Below are positions 14,853-25,359 of a DNA stretch of 64,000 bases, piece by piece. The stretch's first letter is position 1. Every line of letters begins with the position of its first letter. Source of the stretch: Ceratopteris richardii (taxonomy: Eukaryota > Streptophyta > Polypodiopsida > Polypodiales > Pteridaceae); NCBI GenBank assembly GCA_020310875.1, contig CM035416.1, positions 71,749,983 to 71,813,982 on the forward strand. The letters run 5' to 3'. The notes beneath the pieces were generated by a model that saw only the letters and a program-made list of their open reading frames with translations, did not search any database and was not told the DNA's origin. Both the position numbers and the translations under genes were made by a program.

Positions 14853-16956
14853 TTTCCCCCTTCCCATGAACTTCATTTAATGTGAAAAAGATGCACGAAT
14901 TTTCCCTTCCGTATTCTATTTTCTTGGTACATCTCTTCTGCACTGGACACTCTTGCATAAAAAGCTTCGTGCCCTTAACTTCACTTTCTTTGATATTTTT
15001 TTAAGTAATGTGAGAATCTTGACATGTCTAAACCAACCTCTCTAAAGTAAGAGACATGAGGGTCCCACAATGAATGAATGTCTTGTATTTTTTATTTAAA
15101 GCTAACATCGGGCTTTCTTGTACTCTTGCCTCTCGAGGGGAGCGAGAGTTCAACCTCTCCGAACTGCGATTGACATGTATTGAGTCTTAGGTCAATCCAA
15201 TTCACACGTGTGTAGATGATAGCACGTGTTAAAATGTATTTTTCAAGTCTACATCTTTATAAAGCTTGTACTTCATTAGCTTCCTTTATTCATGGAAACT
15301 TTGAAATTGCATTCACGGATTTTTATTAAGCCTACTTTATTAAAAAACAAGAATACATCAAGGATTTTATTTCGCAAGACCCTTTGAAAATATGTAGCGT
15401 TAAGTCTACACATTAAACACTCATTTTCGATACTCCTTCCATACCATGTCTATCAAACAAGAATGAAAAAACATGTGGTTGCTTGGGCTCTTTTGTCTCC
15501 TTCAAGTGGGGCGAGAGTTCAATCCCCACAGATTGCATTAGGAATGCTAACCTTCATCCTTGTCACAGGGATGATAAGGTGTCCCTCCATAACATCTCTC
15601 AGTGGTAGTGTTTCATCATTTCAAACTATTTTCTTCATCTCATCATAGGCTCCTCCATTTCCAATTTCTATCTTTAGCAAGCCTCGGGAATCTATTCATT
15701 CCTAGTAGGTATTAGGTGTTCTACTAGTACTTGTGTGAGATCGAAGGGGTCCCATGGGAATTATAGTTCTTCATTGTGTGACTTATTGTATAGTCACACT
15801 TTCAACTAATTGACACCTTGGAAGACGTTGATCGTAAAACTGAACTTCTCCAAGAAAAAAACAGCAAAGAGCTTATCCACTTTAATGCATGAACAATTTG
15901 TATTAAAGTAAAGTCTTTTCTTAAAAAATATGTAAAAAGACTACAACGTATAATCTTCCAATAATGAAATTATCGAAGTATATAGACTCTATAATGTCTG
16001 ACTCGTCCATATGGAGGCGAATCCCTTGCACATTTTTTGCTTTGTGGAGGATCAAATCCAATCTAGTTTTCTCTTTCCCTCTCATCCTTTTCATTATTGA
16101 TGTATTTTTCTTAATAAAAGTTGGATTAGGTATGTCATTCAAGACAGGATAATTATGAATATGAGTGATTGATCTATTTGATCTACTTGAGTGCACATAG
16201 ACATTAAAAATATCAATATAATGAGTGATTGATGTACTTGAGTGAATCAAACATCAAAAGTGGGGAAGAAAGAAACCTAAAAATTACAAGCATTGACTTT
16301 CGAATATACTATAACTTCCTAACGACGTATCATCCAACTTTTAAAGGTTCGAAAAAGAGAATATCTGTTTTTAACTAGAATAGCCATCTTGATGTGAACA
16401 AAGCACATATTTTTAGATAAATTTCAATAAGATCTCATTTTGTACAACCTTTTAATCATAATCAACCGTCACCATTCTTGAAAAACTAGATTAGTCATCT
16501 CTTTCTTTATGTCATCTCTTGCTTGAGAAAAACTAGATTAGTCTTGCAGAGGAAATTTTGTCTACATAGGAACTTCTAATGGCCTTAAATCTTGCAAGCA
16601 GATATATAAAATTTTGAGCCAGGCGTGGTGTTGTATGACTAGGGTTTTCTCTACCCTAATGGACTATAGGGGCAAATAAAGTTCCAACCTTGCAACAAGT
16701 ATGTTACTGAATTCCATGATTTTTTTGTGATTCTCTATAAAACTTGTCATTTTACAAGTATTTTGAGTCATTTTCCTATTCTAAAACGGAACTGACATGA
16801 TATGGATGCTTACATATACATTTAGACACCTCCAAGTGTCCCTCTTGTGGACACTTGCCTAAGGTCCAACCATATGGTATCACATGGATAACTAATCGAA
16901 TGAGCCTTCTCCTCTCACATACACTGAAAGACGGAACTATTAGAATCTTCTCCCAA
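14853..16956 (+). repeat. repeat X, copy X2
   Basis: Matches X1 from the CCCCCTTCCCATG segment (10265 and 14855) to the microsatellite. About 560 bases at roughly 15525-16085 have no counterpart in X1, either gained here or lost there. Two hairpins with a tRNA-T-arm look lie at 15131-15165 and 15506-15529. There is no coding region. Confidence 0.65.
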
Positions 16957-16957
16957 G

Positions 16958-17007
<50 letters not shown>
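16957..17007. repeat. (CA)n(TA)n(TG)n microsatellite
   Basis: Alternating CA, TA and TG runs form an almost perfect inverted dinucleotide tract that could extrude as a hairpin. It occupies the same place relative to X2 as the CT/AT tract does to X1. Confidence 0.9.
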
Positions 17008-17117
17008 CTGTGTCCCCCTCTACCCCATGATCAATCTTGTCAATCATGGTCTTCATCTCTCTAATTTGCCTCTTTATTTGAAGACTATTCTATCTCAGAC
17101 TTGATGTGAAAAGAGAG

Positions 17118-17324
17118 TGTTAACAGAGAATGGTCTTCTCTGCAACAATGAACGAGAGAGAAGCGAAAACGTACACTGCTATATTCTACATCAGACAGAA
17201 GAAACGGAACGTCATAGCTACAAGAGCTCGTCGCCATAACAGAGAGAATGAGAGTGTCGTTGTCATACGGTGTGGAGGGAACGCCTCCATGAACCTGAAA
17301 GAGAGGGAAGGGGGGATACGTGCC
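17118..17324 (+). repeat. left inverted repeat
   Basis: A 207-bp arm, near-identical to the reverse complement of 20351-20557. If read as an LTR-like unit it extends to about 17575, with a TTTTTATACAAC box near 17489 and an ATAACA end. Confidence 0.9.
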
Positions 17325-17840
17325 GCCATAGCTACTCGAACAAGAACACTACACTACAGTAAGTGCGCAAAATTAAAAGAAGCCCTAAAGAACATAAAAA
17401 CAAGAAGGACAATAACTCAAAAAAACATCGGAAGCCATATGAGCGACGAAAATCAGAGAGAGTGTCTTTTTCATTAACCAAATGCCCTTTTTATACAACT
17501 AGATGTGGTCCTTAAGGCTCTTCCCACTCAGACCTTTCTCAACCCTTCAAATGGACCTTAATCAATTACATAACACTGGCACACCTGAGCAGATGCGCAC
17601 CCTCAATCCCTACATGGACAACTAGTTCAGACTACTGTGTGCTATGGACAACACGATGTGTGCAATGGACACCTCCATAGCACTCTCTCCTCACGCATAC
17701 TACCGATCAATGATGCACATCCTTGTGCTCGCCATTGCCATTGCCGCTGCAGGCTCTGCTGAATCAGGTGTTTTGCCACATCCTGGTGCGTGCAGGGGTT
17801 GAAGAAGGTCTATCAAGCTCGCGCAGGAAGCCTCCGTCCA
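17325..17840 (+). other. left interior of the inverted-repeat unit
   Basis: This spacer lies between the left arm and the PPR remnant. It may be the remaining part of an LTR-like unit (to 17575), followed by unrecognised sequence with CATCCTTGTGCTCGCC-type moderate-GC DNA. An open stretch at 17723-18076 has no recognisable domain, though it could be a 5' exon or leader captured with the PPR gene. Confidence 0.35.
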
Positions 17841-18295
17841 CGATCATGGTTGAGAAGGGAAAAAGCCGCAAGGAGGAGATGGTTCGATTCCTTGGAGCTG
17901 CTGCGCTGAGGCGGGCAAGGGCTGTACCTTCACGTTCTGTTACTAGGATTGCACATTCATCATCGGTGGCCCGTAATACTCTATTGTCTGGGTTTCTGCT
18001 GCATCTGAGGTGCTTTATCTTGCGGACGAGGAGATGCCTAAAGCTCAATGGGAGGCCATGTCTTATGGATATCTAAACAACTAGCCTCCAGAAGCTATTC
18101 CCTGCTTGACGATCACGCTTTACATGGATTCTCTCCTCTTCCTGGGGAGCATTATTCAGTCCCGAAATTGAGAGGATCAGAGTGGTGGCCTAAGAGATAC
18201 AAGAAAAGAGCTGTCCGTGGAGCGTCTTTCCATTCAGGAACGTTGATATAATGGGTTCCGCCGGCTCCTTCCTCTCCTGCATGAAATGTACAGAA

Positions 18296-19320
18296 AGGAA
18301 AGAGAAGGCTCTGCAATTGCCGCGTCACTCAAGTCCTGCATCCGACTTAAAGATGTGGAGAAGGGTCTCCAGTTGCATTCGTAGATTGCCGAACTGGGGT
18401 TCGCCAAGAAAAGACCTCTTTATCTGCTCATCGTTGGTCCATATGTATGCAAAATTGGGTCTTCTTTCACAAGCACGTGTGGTGTTTGATGGCCTCGCCT
18501 TAAAAGATGCTGTGACGTGGAACGCCTTAATCTCCGGATACGCAAACCATGGATATGGCACTAAAGCCCTCATTTGTTTTGAGCGTATGCGACTGCAAGG
18601 CTTCATCCCCAATGCTGTCACCTATACATGCAGCTTGAAGTCTTGCGCTGGATCGAACCTTCTGAATAAAGGCAAAGAAATTCATTCTCAGATAGAAGCG
18701 TTGGGACTCTACCCTGCAAAGCAGGCACTTGCGAAGCTTCAAGGACATGATATAGTCACATGGACCGCTTTGCTTGCAGGATATACAGAATACGGTTGTG
18801 AAGAGGAATTGCTGGAGTGTCTAAAACAGATTCAAGCAGAGGGCATCCCACCGAATACTGTCACTTTCATTTGTAGTGCAAAAGCTTGCACACGAGTAAG
18901 AGATCTTAACAGAGGACTAGAGCTACATTGCCAGATTGGAAGAAGTGGATTGCTCGACCATGTACACAATGAAGAAGCTCTTATTTTCCTGGACAAAATG
19001 CTGCTGTAGGGCATCTTACCAAATACAGTTACCATCGTTTCTGCTCTGACTGCTTGTGGCAATCTTGAAGCCATTAGCAAAGGGCGCATGCTACATGCAC
19101 AATTAAGAAACAAGGATTGCTATGTTAAAGATCTCGTTCTTGGTACTACCTTGGTTAACATGTATGCAAAATGTGGATCGCTTATTGTTGCTCAGAGAGT
19201 CTTTGATGATCTTCAAGTTCATGATGCTGTCCTGTGGACTGCATTGATTGAAGGCTATGCTGACGCTGGGCAGGGTGAGATGGCACTCAGTTTTTATGAC
19301 AAGATGCAGTTTGAGGGCTG
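18296..19320 (+). pseudogene. PPR protein fragment (PLS type)
   Basis: The translation shows pentatricopeptide repeats of the plant PLS class, which bind organelle RNA. Visible motif pieces are DLFICSSLVHMYAKLG, DAVTWNALISGYANHG, FIPNAVTYTCSLKSC, DIVTWTALLAGYTEYG, ILPNTVTIVSALTACG and DLVLGTTLVNMYAKCG, each followed by a helix-pair remnant. A frame change near 18405 separates the first motif from the rest, an in-frame stop falls near 19007, and one repeat between 18720 and 18760 is shortened. The E and DYW C-terminal domains usual for this class are absent. Length is about 340 codons, against 500-900 for a whole gene. It is a broken copy of a host gene, and its place between inverted repeats suggests capture by a mobile unit. 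Confidence 0.8.
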
Positions 19321-19499
19321 ATCGTTGTCTTTCATCAGCGACTAGCATCGAACCATGGTCAGGTTGGTGTTTCGCCAGCATTGCTGGGTAGATTCCGTAG
19401 ACATGCTGTAAGTGGTTGCCGTTGGAGATCTTGGAGAAACAACGCCCATGCTTTCAGAGTACTGGAATATTATTCATGTCTTCCAGTTTGCAAGTTTGT

Positions 19500-19850
19500 A
19501 AAACATCCACAGAACCCTTTGAAGTACAGGCAACAACATGTCGCTCCAGGAGGCATGGCTTCATCTTGTTGCATGCTCGAACTAGCTGGTGCAGCATTTA
19601 TTAAATGGGGACAGTGGGCAGCTACACGGCCAGATTTATTCCCAAGAGACCTCTGCGCAGAACTATCAAATTTGCATGCCAAGGCTCCCGCACACAATTT
19701 TTCACATGCACTGCAGATGGTTGATCGTGCATTTGGTAAAAGGTTAAGTGATATCTTTTCTGAATTTGAGGAGAGGCCTGTTGCATCAGGAAGCATTACT
19801 CAAGTTCATAAAGCAACTCTTCGGAATGCAGGAACGATACATGCGCATTA
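19500..19850 (+). pseudogene. ABC1/UbiB-family kinase fragment
   Basis: Residues encoded at about 19570-19835 match the N-terminal kinase core of plant ABC1K (aarF/UbiB) proteins, atypical kinases of plastids and mitochondria linked to quinone metabolism. The family-defining KxGQ motif is visible as KWGQ (19603-19614) with the following ATRPDLFP. The loop that replaces the glycine-rich loop is visible as ASGSITQV (19783-19806). The rest of the kinase (the lysine to DFG part, about 300 residues) is missing, and the upstream sequence is not homologous. It lies 180-250 bases after the PPR fragment in the same orientation. The two genes are unrelated, so this is a chimeric capture and not a real fusion gene. 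Confidence 0.75.
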
Positions 19851-19970
19851 GATGATAGTTGTTCCTTTGGAAGGAAGGCATGAGTTATGGAAACCCTATC
19901 ATATGAAAATTAGTATCCTATATTTTGGCTTGTTGCATGAAATATGGTCAGTTTGAATGAGGAAGTATGA

Positions 19971-20118
19971 TGTGAGTGCGAGGTAGCGTTAAGTCGGCAG
20001 AAGCACTCCTTTGTGTTTTTTTCGGTAATGAGCGAGTGTGAGGTAGCGTTAAGTCGGCAGAAACACTCCATGTAGATAGTGAATGTGAGGTAGCGTTGAT
20101 TCGGCAGAAGCATTCACT
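19971..20118 (+). repeat. three-copy minisatellite
   Basis: The core GAGGTAGCGTT(A/G)A(G/T)TCGGCAGAA appears three times, starting near 19979, 20039 and 20086, with spacers of different length. It lies in the right subterminal part of the inverted-repeat unit. Subterminal repeats are common in DNA transposons, which slightly favours that reading of the unit. Confidence 0.8.
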
Positions 20119-20350
20119 GATTTTTTTTCTGAGTGATGGATGATGCCTGATATGGGATACATACCTTCATATGTGGAGGCTCGCAGATTGAAACATTCTT
20201 CAAGATTGAGGTATTCCTTTGGTTGTATAACATGTTGTATAAAGGTTTCCAGCTTATAAATGGTTCCCATGTAATTTTCATCTTGCTAAGGGGGTTATCA
20301 CTTATCAAGGGATGTGGTAGTTCAAGTCCACCGTGCGTGCCAGTGTTATA
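20119..20350. other. right interior of the inverted-repeat unit
   Basis: Non-coding. On the plus strand it ends in a segment like the 3' half of a tRNA: GTGGTAGTTCAAGTCCACC followed by GTGCGTGCCA (about 20314-20342). Read on the minus strand this is TGGCACGCACGG, a possible extended primer-binding site next to the right arm. Confidence 0.35.
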
Positions 20351-20557
20351 GGCACGTATCCCCCCTTCCCTCTCTTTCAGGTTCATGGAGGCGTTCCCTC
20401 TACACCGTATGACAACGACACTCTCATTCTCTCTGTTATGGCGACGAGCTCTTGTAGCTATGACGTTCCGTTTCTTCTGTCTGATGTAGAATATAGCAGT
20501 GTACGTTTTCGCTTCTCTCTCGTTCATTGTTGCAGAGAAGACCATTCTCTGTTAACA
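20351..20557 (-). repeat. right inverted repeat
   Basis: Reverse complement of 17118-17324 with one mismatch seen. The adjacent sequence on the inner side reads TATAACA on the minus strand, like the inner end (17570-17575) of the left copy, but about 244 bases of the left copy are absent here. Confidence 0.9.
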
Positions 20558-21834
20558 AGAGGAATCTAGGTATGGCCTCATCCCTACCCAAATCATTTTA
20601 AAAACCATCTACATTTGGATGCAAAAAAATAAATCAAGTGCAAAGTGTGGAAAGAATGATAAGGGTGGATAAAAATGTGTTTGCATAATTCAATGTTTTT
20701 CTATGTGTCAATTGGCCATCCATAGCACAAAGACATATAGGTGGGTTATAAATAGTTCAATCTAAGTTTCTATATAGATCCATTTTTCTTATGATGGATC
20801 TAGCAAAATAAATGTACTTCTTATTAGTTTAGAACTTTGAAAAACCTCCTCAATTTTGATGAAGGTAAGGTTGACCAAACATCTGACATGGACTTTTTCA
20901 CTACTTGACCAGCCATCTATTGATCCTTCTCCCAATTACACGACTATTGTGTCCACTTGGGCTTTACGTCCAAGTAGAATGCAAGAAAGAAGTCTTTGAT
21001 TTACTTCTTTGATCAAGAAAAATCAATTGACAAATCAAAGTTTCTCAAAGACTTGACTCCTTCAAGAATTGTCAAAACAAGAGACAAATCCTATTCCCTA
21101 CAAGAGGTTATTCAAATCGTTTAAATAACTAGAATCTTTCTTCATCAATTGCTATGAGTATTGATCTTGTAGCAATACTTAATGGATGAATGATTCATCT
21201 TGGACTTGAGTGTCTATTGAATAGGTTCCATAGAGAACATATATCAATTATCTATTCCATCCGACTAAACTAGACCTTCATAGAGATGACTTGAATATCC
21301 TATGAAAGTTATCTCCAAGGTTTAATAAGTGGGAATAAAGAAATGAAAACTCTCTTAACCAAATCAAACTTCCAAAACTCTAAGTTAATTTGAGTCAAAT
21401 GTCATGAGACTCAAATCTTTAAGGATTTATCCAAGTCAAGGTTTTGAAATGCTATTTCTCTATTTATGAGATTGAATTGAATTTTCAAAAAGATTTTTTG
21501 GATAAAGTTAAACCATCACCTATCAAACAAACTCTAGTGCGGTATTAGTATTTCTAGTCACTGAGCTTCATAATTATTGGATGGTGTTTTACTTCACTCC
21601 AAAAAATAATGATACTTCAACTATCTTGATTACTAAATTAATCCCTTATCCAATCTCATGAGATTTCTATATACTAGAATATCAATCTAGTATTCATATT
21701 TAGCTTTAGGATGCTGATTCATTTGGTTGTATTATCAGCAAGGTGTTTTAAGATCAACTGAGTCTACCATCAACCATGTTGATTATAAAGTCGATCCCTT
21801 TCATAGTCTCTTGAAACCCTTTTATACTAAAAGG
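20558..21834 (+). repeat. repeat Y, copy Y2
   Basis: Matches Y1 from about 20567 (TGGCCTCATCCCTACCC) up to the Copia-B 5' LTR. It is AT-rich and non-coding. The inverted-repeat unit lies between X2 and Y2, where X1 and Y1 are separated only by a microsatellite and about 90 bases. Confidence 0.7.
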
Positions 21835-22060
21835 TGTTGATATATTTCGGTAGTGATGTCTTTGAAAACACTTAGGATGGTTGGGGAACTTTTTCCCTCT
21901 TTAGGATGTTTTTTTGCAGTTGGATTTATGCCCACAACCCTAATAGATCACTTATCTATGTACGTTCACTTGGGAATACTTTCTATATTGTGTTGTGCTC
22001 TTAGCTTCTTCTTTTGATTCTTTGTGTTGTTTGTGATTTAGTAGACCTTGAACTCCAACA
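21835..22060 (+). repeat. Copia-B2 5' LTR
   Basis: 226 bp, from TGTTGATATATTTCGG to CTCCAACA. It is followed directly by the primer site and is similar to the 3' LTR at 45300. Confidence 0.85.
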
Positions 22061-23005
22061 ATTTGTATCAAAGCAAGTCACTTCTTTCTTTAATGCATCA
22101 TGATCACCCCTACGATCGCAATGTCAAAATTGCATGAAAATTGATGATCATACTCAAGGTGATTAGGAGTTCAGAATAGCTTCACTTTGTGGCACCGAAA
22201 TTGATGATTTGAGCTCATTTCAACCTCCAAACACACTGTCACAATGATTGTGCAAGAAACGTCATCCTTTTGTTCCAAACATGTATAAAGATTTTGAGTT
22301 TCCAGTACAAGCACCTCAAAGTGTTCTACAAGCTCAATATGTAGTTGAGATACAATCAATTTTCTGCATCAAGGTATCTACTCACCAAGCATGGTAGAAA
22401 GCAATGATATATTCCATATGTTGGTTATGGAGGATAAGTTGGATGGTAACCTATCCTGAGCATATATGATGCATCATGTATTGATAACAAAATGGTTGTG
22501 GAATATTGTGCAAGGTGTTGTAAAACATCCTACTACACTTGCAAATATAGTTATTTGAAGGTGATGTAGATGATGATCTTCAATTTCCTAGTTATGTTGT
22601 GGCTTCTATTGCACCTACTATAGAGGAACTTTGTTGGAATGGAAAAGATTCACATGCACATGCATTAATAGCCTTGTGTATCAAACATGCCATTATCCCT
22701 CTTCACTTATACAAGATAACAAAAGATGCTTGGGATACTCTTACAAATTCTACCAAGCAAGAAATGAGGCTCCCGCAAGAATGAAGGAAATTCTACGGAA
22801 ATCCTTTTGACAAAGATCAAAGATTTCAAGAAGTAGTTGATTTTTGTCGATGAAATCATGCAAGATAGCTCACTTGTGCATATTGTTCTTAACAATCTTC
22901 CATATGCACATAAGGGTTTTGGTTCTACTCTTTGGTTGATTATGAAAGGCAATCCAAATGCCTTGAACTTTTGAGGAATTGGTCTCTATTTTGTTGCAAG
23001 AAAAT

Positions 23006-23615
23006 TGTTGAAGCTCAAAGTCAAGGACAAAGCATGGAAGCACATCAAAAGGTGGACACACAAGGAAAGGGAGCAAGTAGGGAGCTCCAAGAAGTGTATG
23101 TCAAATTTTCAGAAGAATCCCCTACAAAAATAGTGATTTTCATCACTAAAAACCATTGTAAATACCATTATCTATTTTTAGTAACTCCATTTTGTTCAAG
23201 CCGAGGAGTCCTCGAGCTTGAGGAGTATTAGAAGTACCATCGTACCAATTTTCATAATTTTTGGACTTCGTTTGAGCCCTCAAATAAGCCCTGGAACCTA
23301 ATTTTTAACTAGGCCGGACACTAGGTCTGGACAGGGCCAAAACTAGTCAAAAAACTATAAAAAGAGCTAGAGAGCTCATTTTTGGGGTTGGCTTGCTAGA
23401 GAATAGAACTTTTTTTCAAGAGAACTCTTTTGCAATCTAAGCTTTCCATTGTTCCTCTCTTTGATCTTACCTTTGCGCGTGTGTGTGTATGTGTGTGCAT
23501 GTTCGTGTGCTTTCACTCACGCACTTGTGCCTTCACTTGCTCGTGGTCTTCATACCGGTCCTCACGTCTCCGTGGATTGACAAGTAAAGGAGGTGGTGCT
23601 TACGCTTGAGCTACA
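23006..23615 (+). repeat. Gypsy-C 5' LTR
   Basis: 610 bp, TGTTGAAGCTC to GAGCTACA. It contains a CTATAAAAAGAG TATA box (23356-23363 core), which probably drives transcription of the element. Confidence 0.95.
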
Positions 23616-23623
23616 CCAAATTT

Positions 23624-23640
23624 TGGCGCCGTTGCGGGGG
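23624..23640 (+). promoter_or_regulatory. Gypsy-C primer-binding site
   Basis: TGGCGCCGTTGCGGGGG lies 8 bases after the LTR. It resembles the tRNA-Asp-type primer sites of plant Tat/Athila elements. Confidence 0.85.
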
Positions 23641-25359
23641 AGAGAGCTTCGAGGACGAGCGTTGTGATGGTAAGATCGTAGATTTGCGACGTTGGAAGGT
23701 AAAAAAACTGTCATTTCAGTTCATTTTCTGTTTTTTCCTCTTCATCTTCATCATCATCATCATCTCCACCTTCTTCCATCTTCATCATCTCCACCTTCTT
23801 CCATCTTCTTCTTCATAGAAAATTCTTGTTTTTTAGTGCATTTTCACCATCTTCATACCATTTTTCATGCATTATTGTGTGGGAAGGAGTTAGGAGAAGC
23901 AAGGGAGAGCAAGCGCTGTGTTTTTTTCATGATTTTCTGCTCATACGGAGCTCGCCATAGCCGGCGCTCAGAAATTTGAATTTCCCACCAAAAAACACAA
24001 TTCTGTGATGAAAATCGCGATTCTGTGAAAATTCAAAATTTTTTGAAAAATCACGATTTTTTGTTTTCCCGCCTAAAAGTTGGCTGAAAAAATCACAATT
24101 CTGTGGTCATTCTCAGAATCACGATTCTGTGATTGTGCTCAAAATCGCGATTCTCACAAATCACGATTTTCAATAAAAAACACGATTTTGTGAAAAAAAG
24201 GCGATTCTGTGTAATCACGATTTTTTGCTCAAAATCGCGATTTTCTAAAAACACGATTTTGTGCTCAACATTGCGATTTTCATGCCAAAAACACGATTAT
24301 GAGAAAATACGATTTTTCAGCGGGCTCAAAATCGGGATTCTCACAAATCACGATTTTCAGCAAAAAACACGATTTTGTGAATCACGATTCTCTGAGTCAA
24401 AATCGCGATTTTCAAAAAAACACGATTTTGTGCTCAACATCGCGATTTTCATGCCAAAAACACGATTCTGAGAAAATACGATTTTCAACGGGCTCAAAAT
24501 CACGATTCTCACAAATCACGATTTTCAGCAGAAAACACGATTTTGTGAATCACGATTCTCTGAGTCAAAATCGTGATTTTCAGAAAAACACGATTTTGTG
24601 CTCAACATCGCGATTTTCATGCCAAAAACATGATTATGAGAAAATACGATTTTCAGCGGGCTCAAAATCGCGATTCTCACAAATCACGATTTTCAGCAAA
24701 AAACACGATTTTGTGAATCACGATTCTTTGAGTCAAAATCGCGATTTTAAAAAAAAAACACGATTCTGTGCTCAAAATCGCGATTTTCATGTCAAAAAAC
24801 ACGATTCTCTAAAACACGATTCTGTGCTCAACATCGCGATTTTCATGTTAAAAAAAAAACGCGATTTTCAGAAACACGATTTTGTGATCAACATCGCGAT
24901 TTTCAGAAACACGATTTTGTGATCAACATCGCGATTTTCAGAAACACGATTTTGTGATCAAAATCGCGATTTTCAGAAACACGATTTTGTGATCAACATC
25001 GCGATTTTCAAAACACGATTTCCTACTCAAAATCGCGATTTTCAAAACACGATTTTGTGAAAACACGATTTTGTGAACACGATTCTCAAGGTACAAAATC
25101 GCGATTTTTTCAAAAGGTCCTGTTTGCCTGTTTTGACCCCCAGGAGCCTGAATTGGCATAACTTTTTCATCCAAAGTCCATTTTTTGAGCTCTATAGCTC
25201 GTTGGAAAGCTCGTTTCAAATGGGACTAGGAAACCAAGTGCGTTGATTTTTAGATAGGATAATTTGAAGTTGGGCATCAAGTGGGACTAGGAAACCAAGG
25301 GGGCTCCAAAGAATTTTGAACCATACCAAAGGGAAAATTTGGACTCTTGACTAAAGCTT
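23641..25359 (+). other. Gypsy-C 5' leader
   Basis: The long untranslated leader between primer site and gag. It starts with a pyrimidine-rich tract with CATCATCAT/CTTCTTC repeats (about 23735-23820), then carries the satellite-like array described separately. It ends with a segment (about 25110-25330) that includes a repeated TGGGACTAGGAAACCAAG. Open frames across the array follow from its repeat length and are not taken as genes. Confidence 0.7.
23985..25105 (+). repeat. palindrome-rich satellite array in the Gypsy-C leader
   Basis: More than 1.1 kb built from variants of CACGATTTTGTG and AAAATCGCGATTTT, which contains the palindrome TCGCGA. There is a higher-order period of 168 bp: the anchor CGGGCTCAAA recurs at 24321, 24489 and 24657. 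From about 24860 a simpler 35-bp unit (CAGAAACACG... ...CATCGCGATTTT) repeats about four times. It is strikingly rich in CpG and short palindromes compared with the rest of the element. Gypsy-E lacks it. Confidence 0.9.

Larger units (their letters stand above)
17118..20557. mobile_element. 3.4 kb unit with inverted-repeat ends and host gene pieces
   Basis: The two ends are a 207-bp inverted repeat (17118-17324 and 20351-20557) with one mismatch by my reading. Both start TGTTAACAG at the outside. Between them lie fragments of a PPR gene and an ABC1-type kinase gene, both on the plus strand, and a three-copy minisatellite. GC content inside is visibly higher than in the flanks. No transposase is present. 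A non-autonomous gene-capturing DNA transposon (Pack-MULE-like) is one reading. The other is two LTR-like sequences in opposite orientation, because each copy runs TG...ATAACA and is followed by CTGGCAC, like a primer site. No clean target duplication is seen: the flanks are AAAAGAGAG and AGAGGAATC. Confidence 0.6.

Noticed and set aside
17130-17477. Protein-coding ORF repeated at 20545-20114 on the other strand
   Set aside because: The shared part is the 207-bp inverted repeat; the reading frame is incidental and diverges immediately after the arm.
18325-18748. Minus-strand ORFs over the PPR region
   Set aside because: They are shadows of the PPR reading frame, which has clear family motifs on the plus strand.
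18251-19851. A genuine PPR-kinase fusion gene
   Set aside because: Both parts are truncated, an internal stop and a frame change break the PPR part, and non-homologous sequence lies between them.
24133-24922. Long open frames with repeated KSRFS/ITIF/KHDF segments
   Set aside because: The 168-bp repeat length is a multiple of three, so one open copy makes the array open; the composition is that of the satellite and not of a protein.
23985-25105. CRISPR-like array of spaced repeats
   Set aside because: Units are variable, overlapping and without unique spacers, and the DNA is plant nuclear; it is a satellite-type array.
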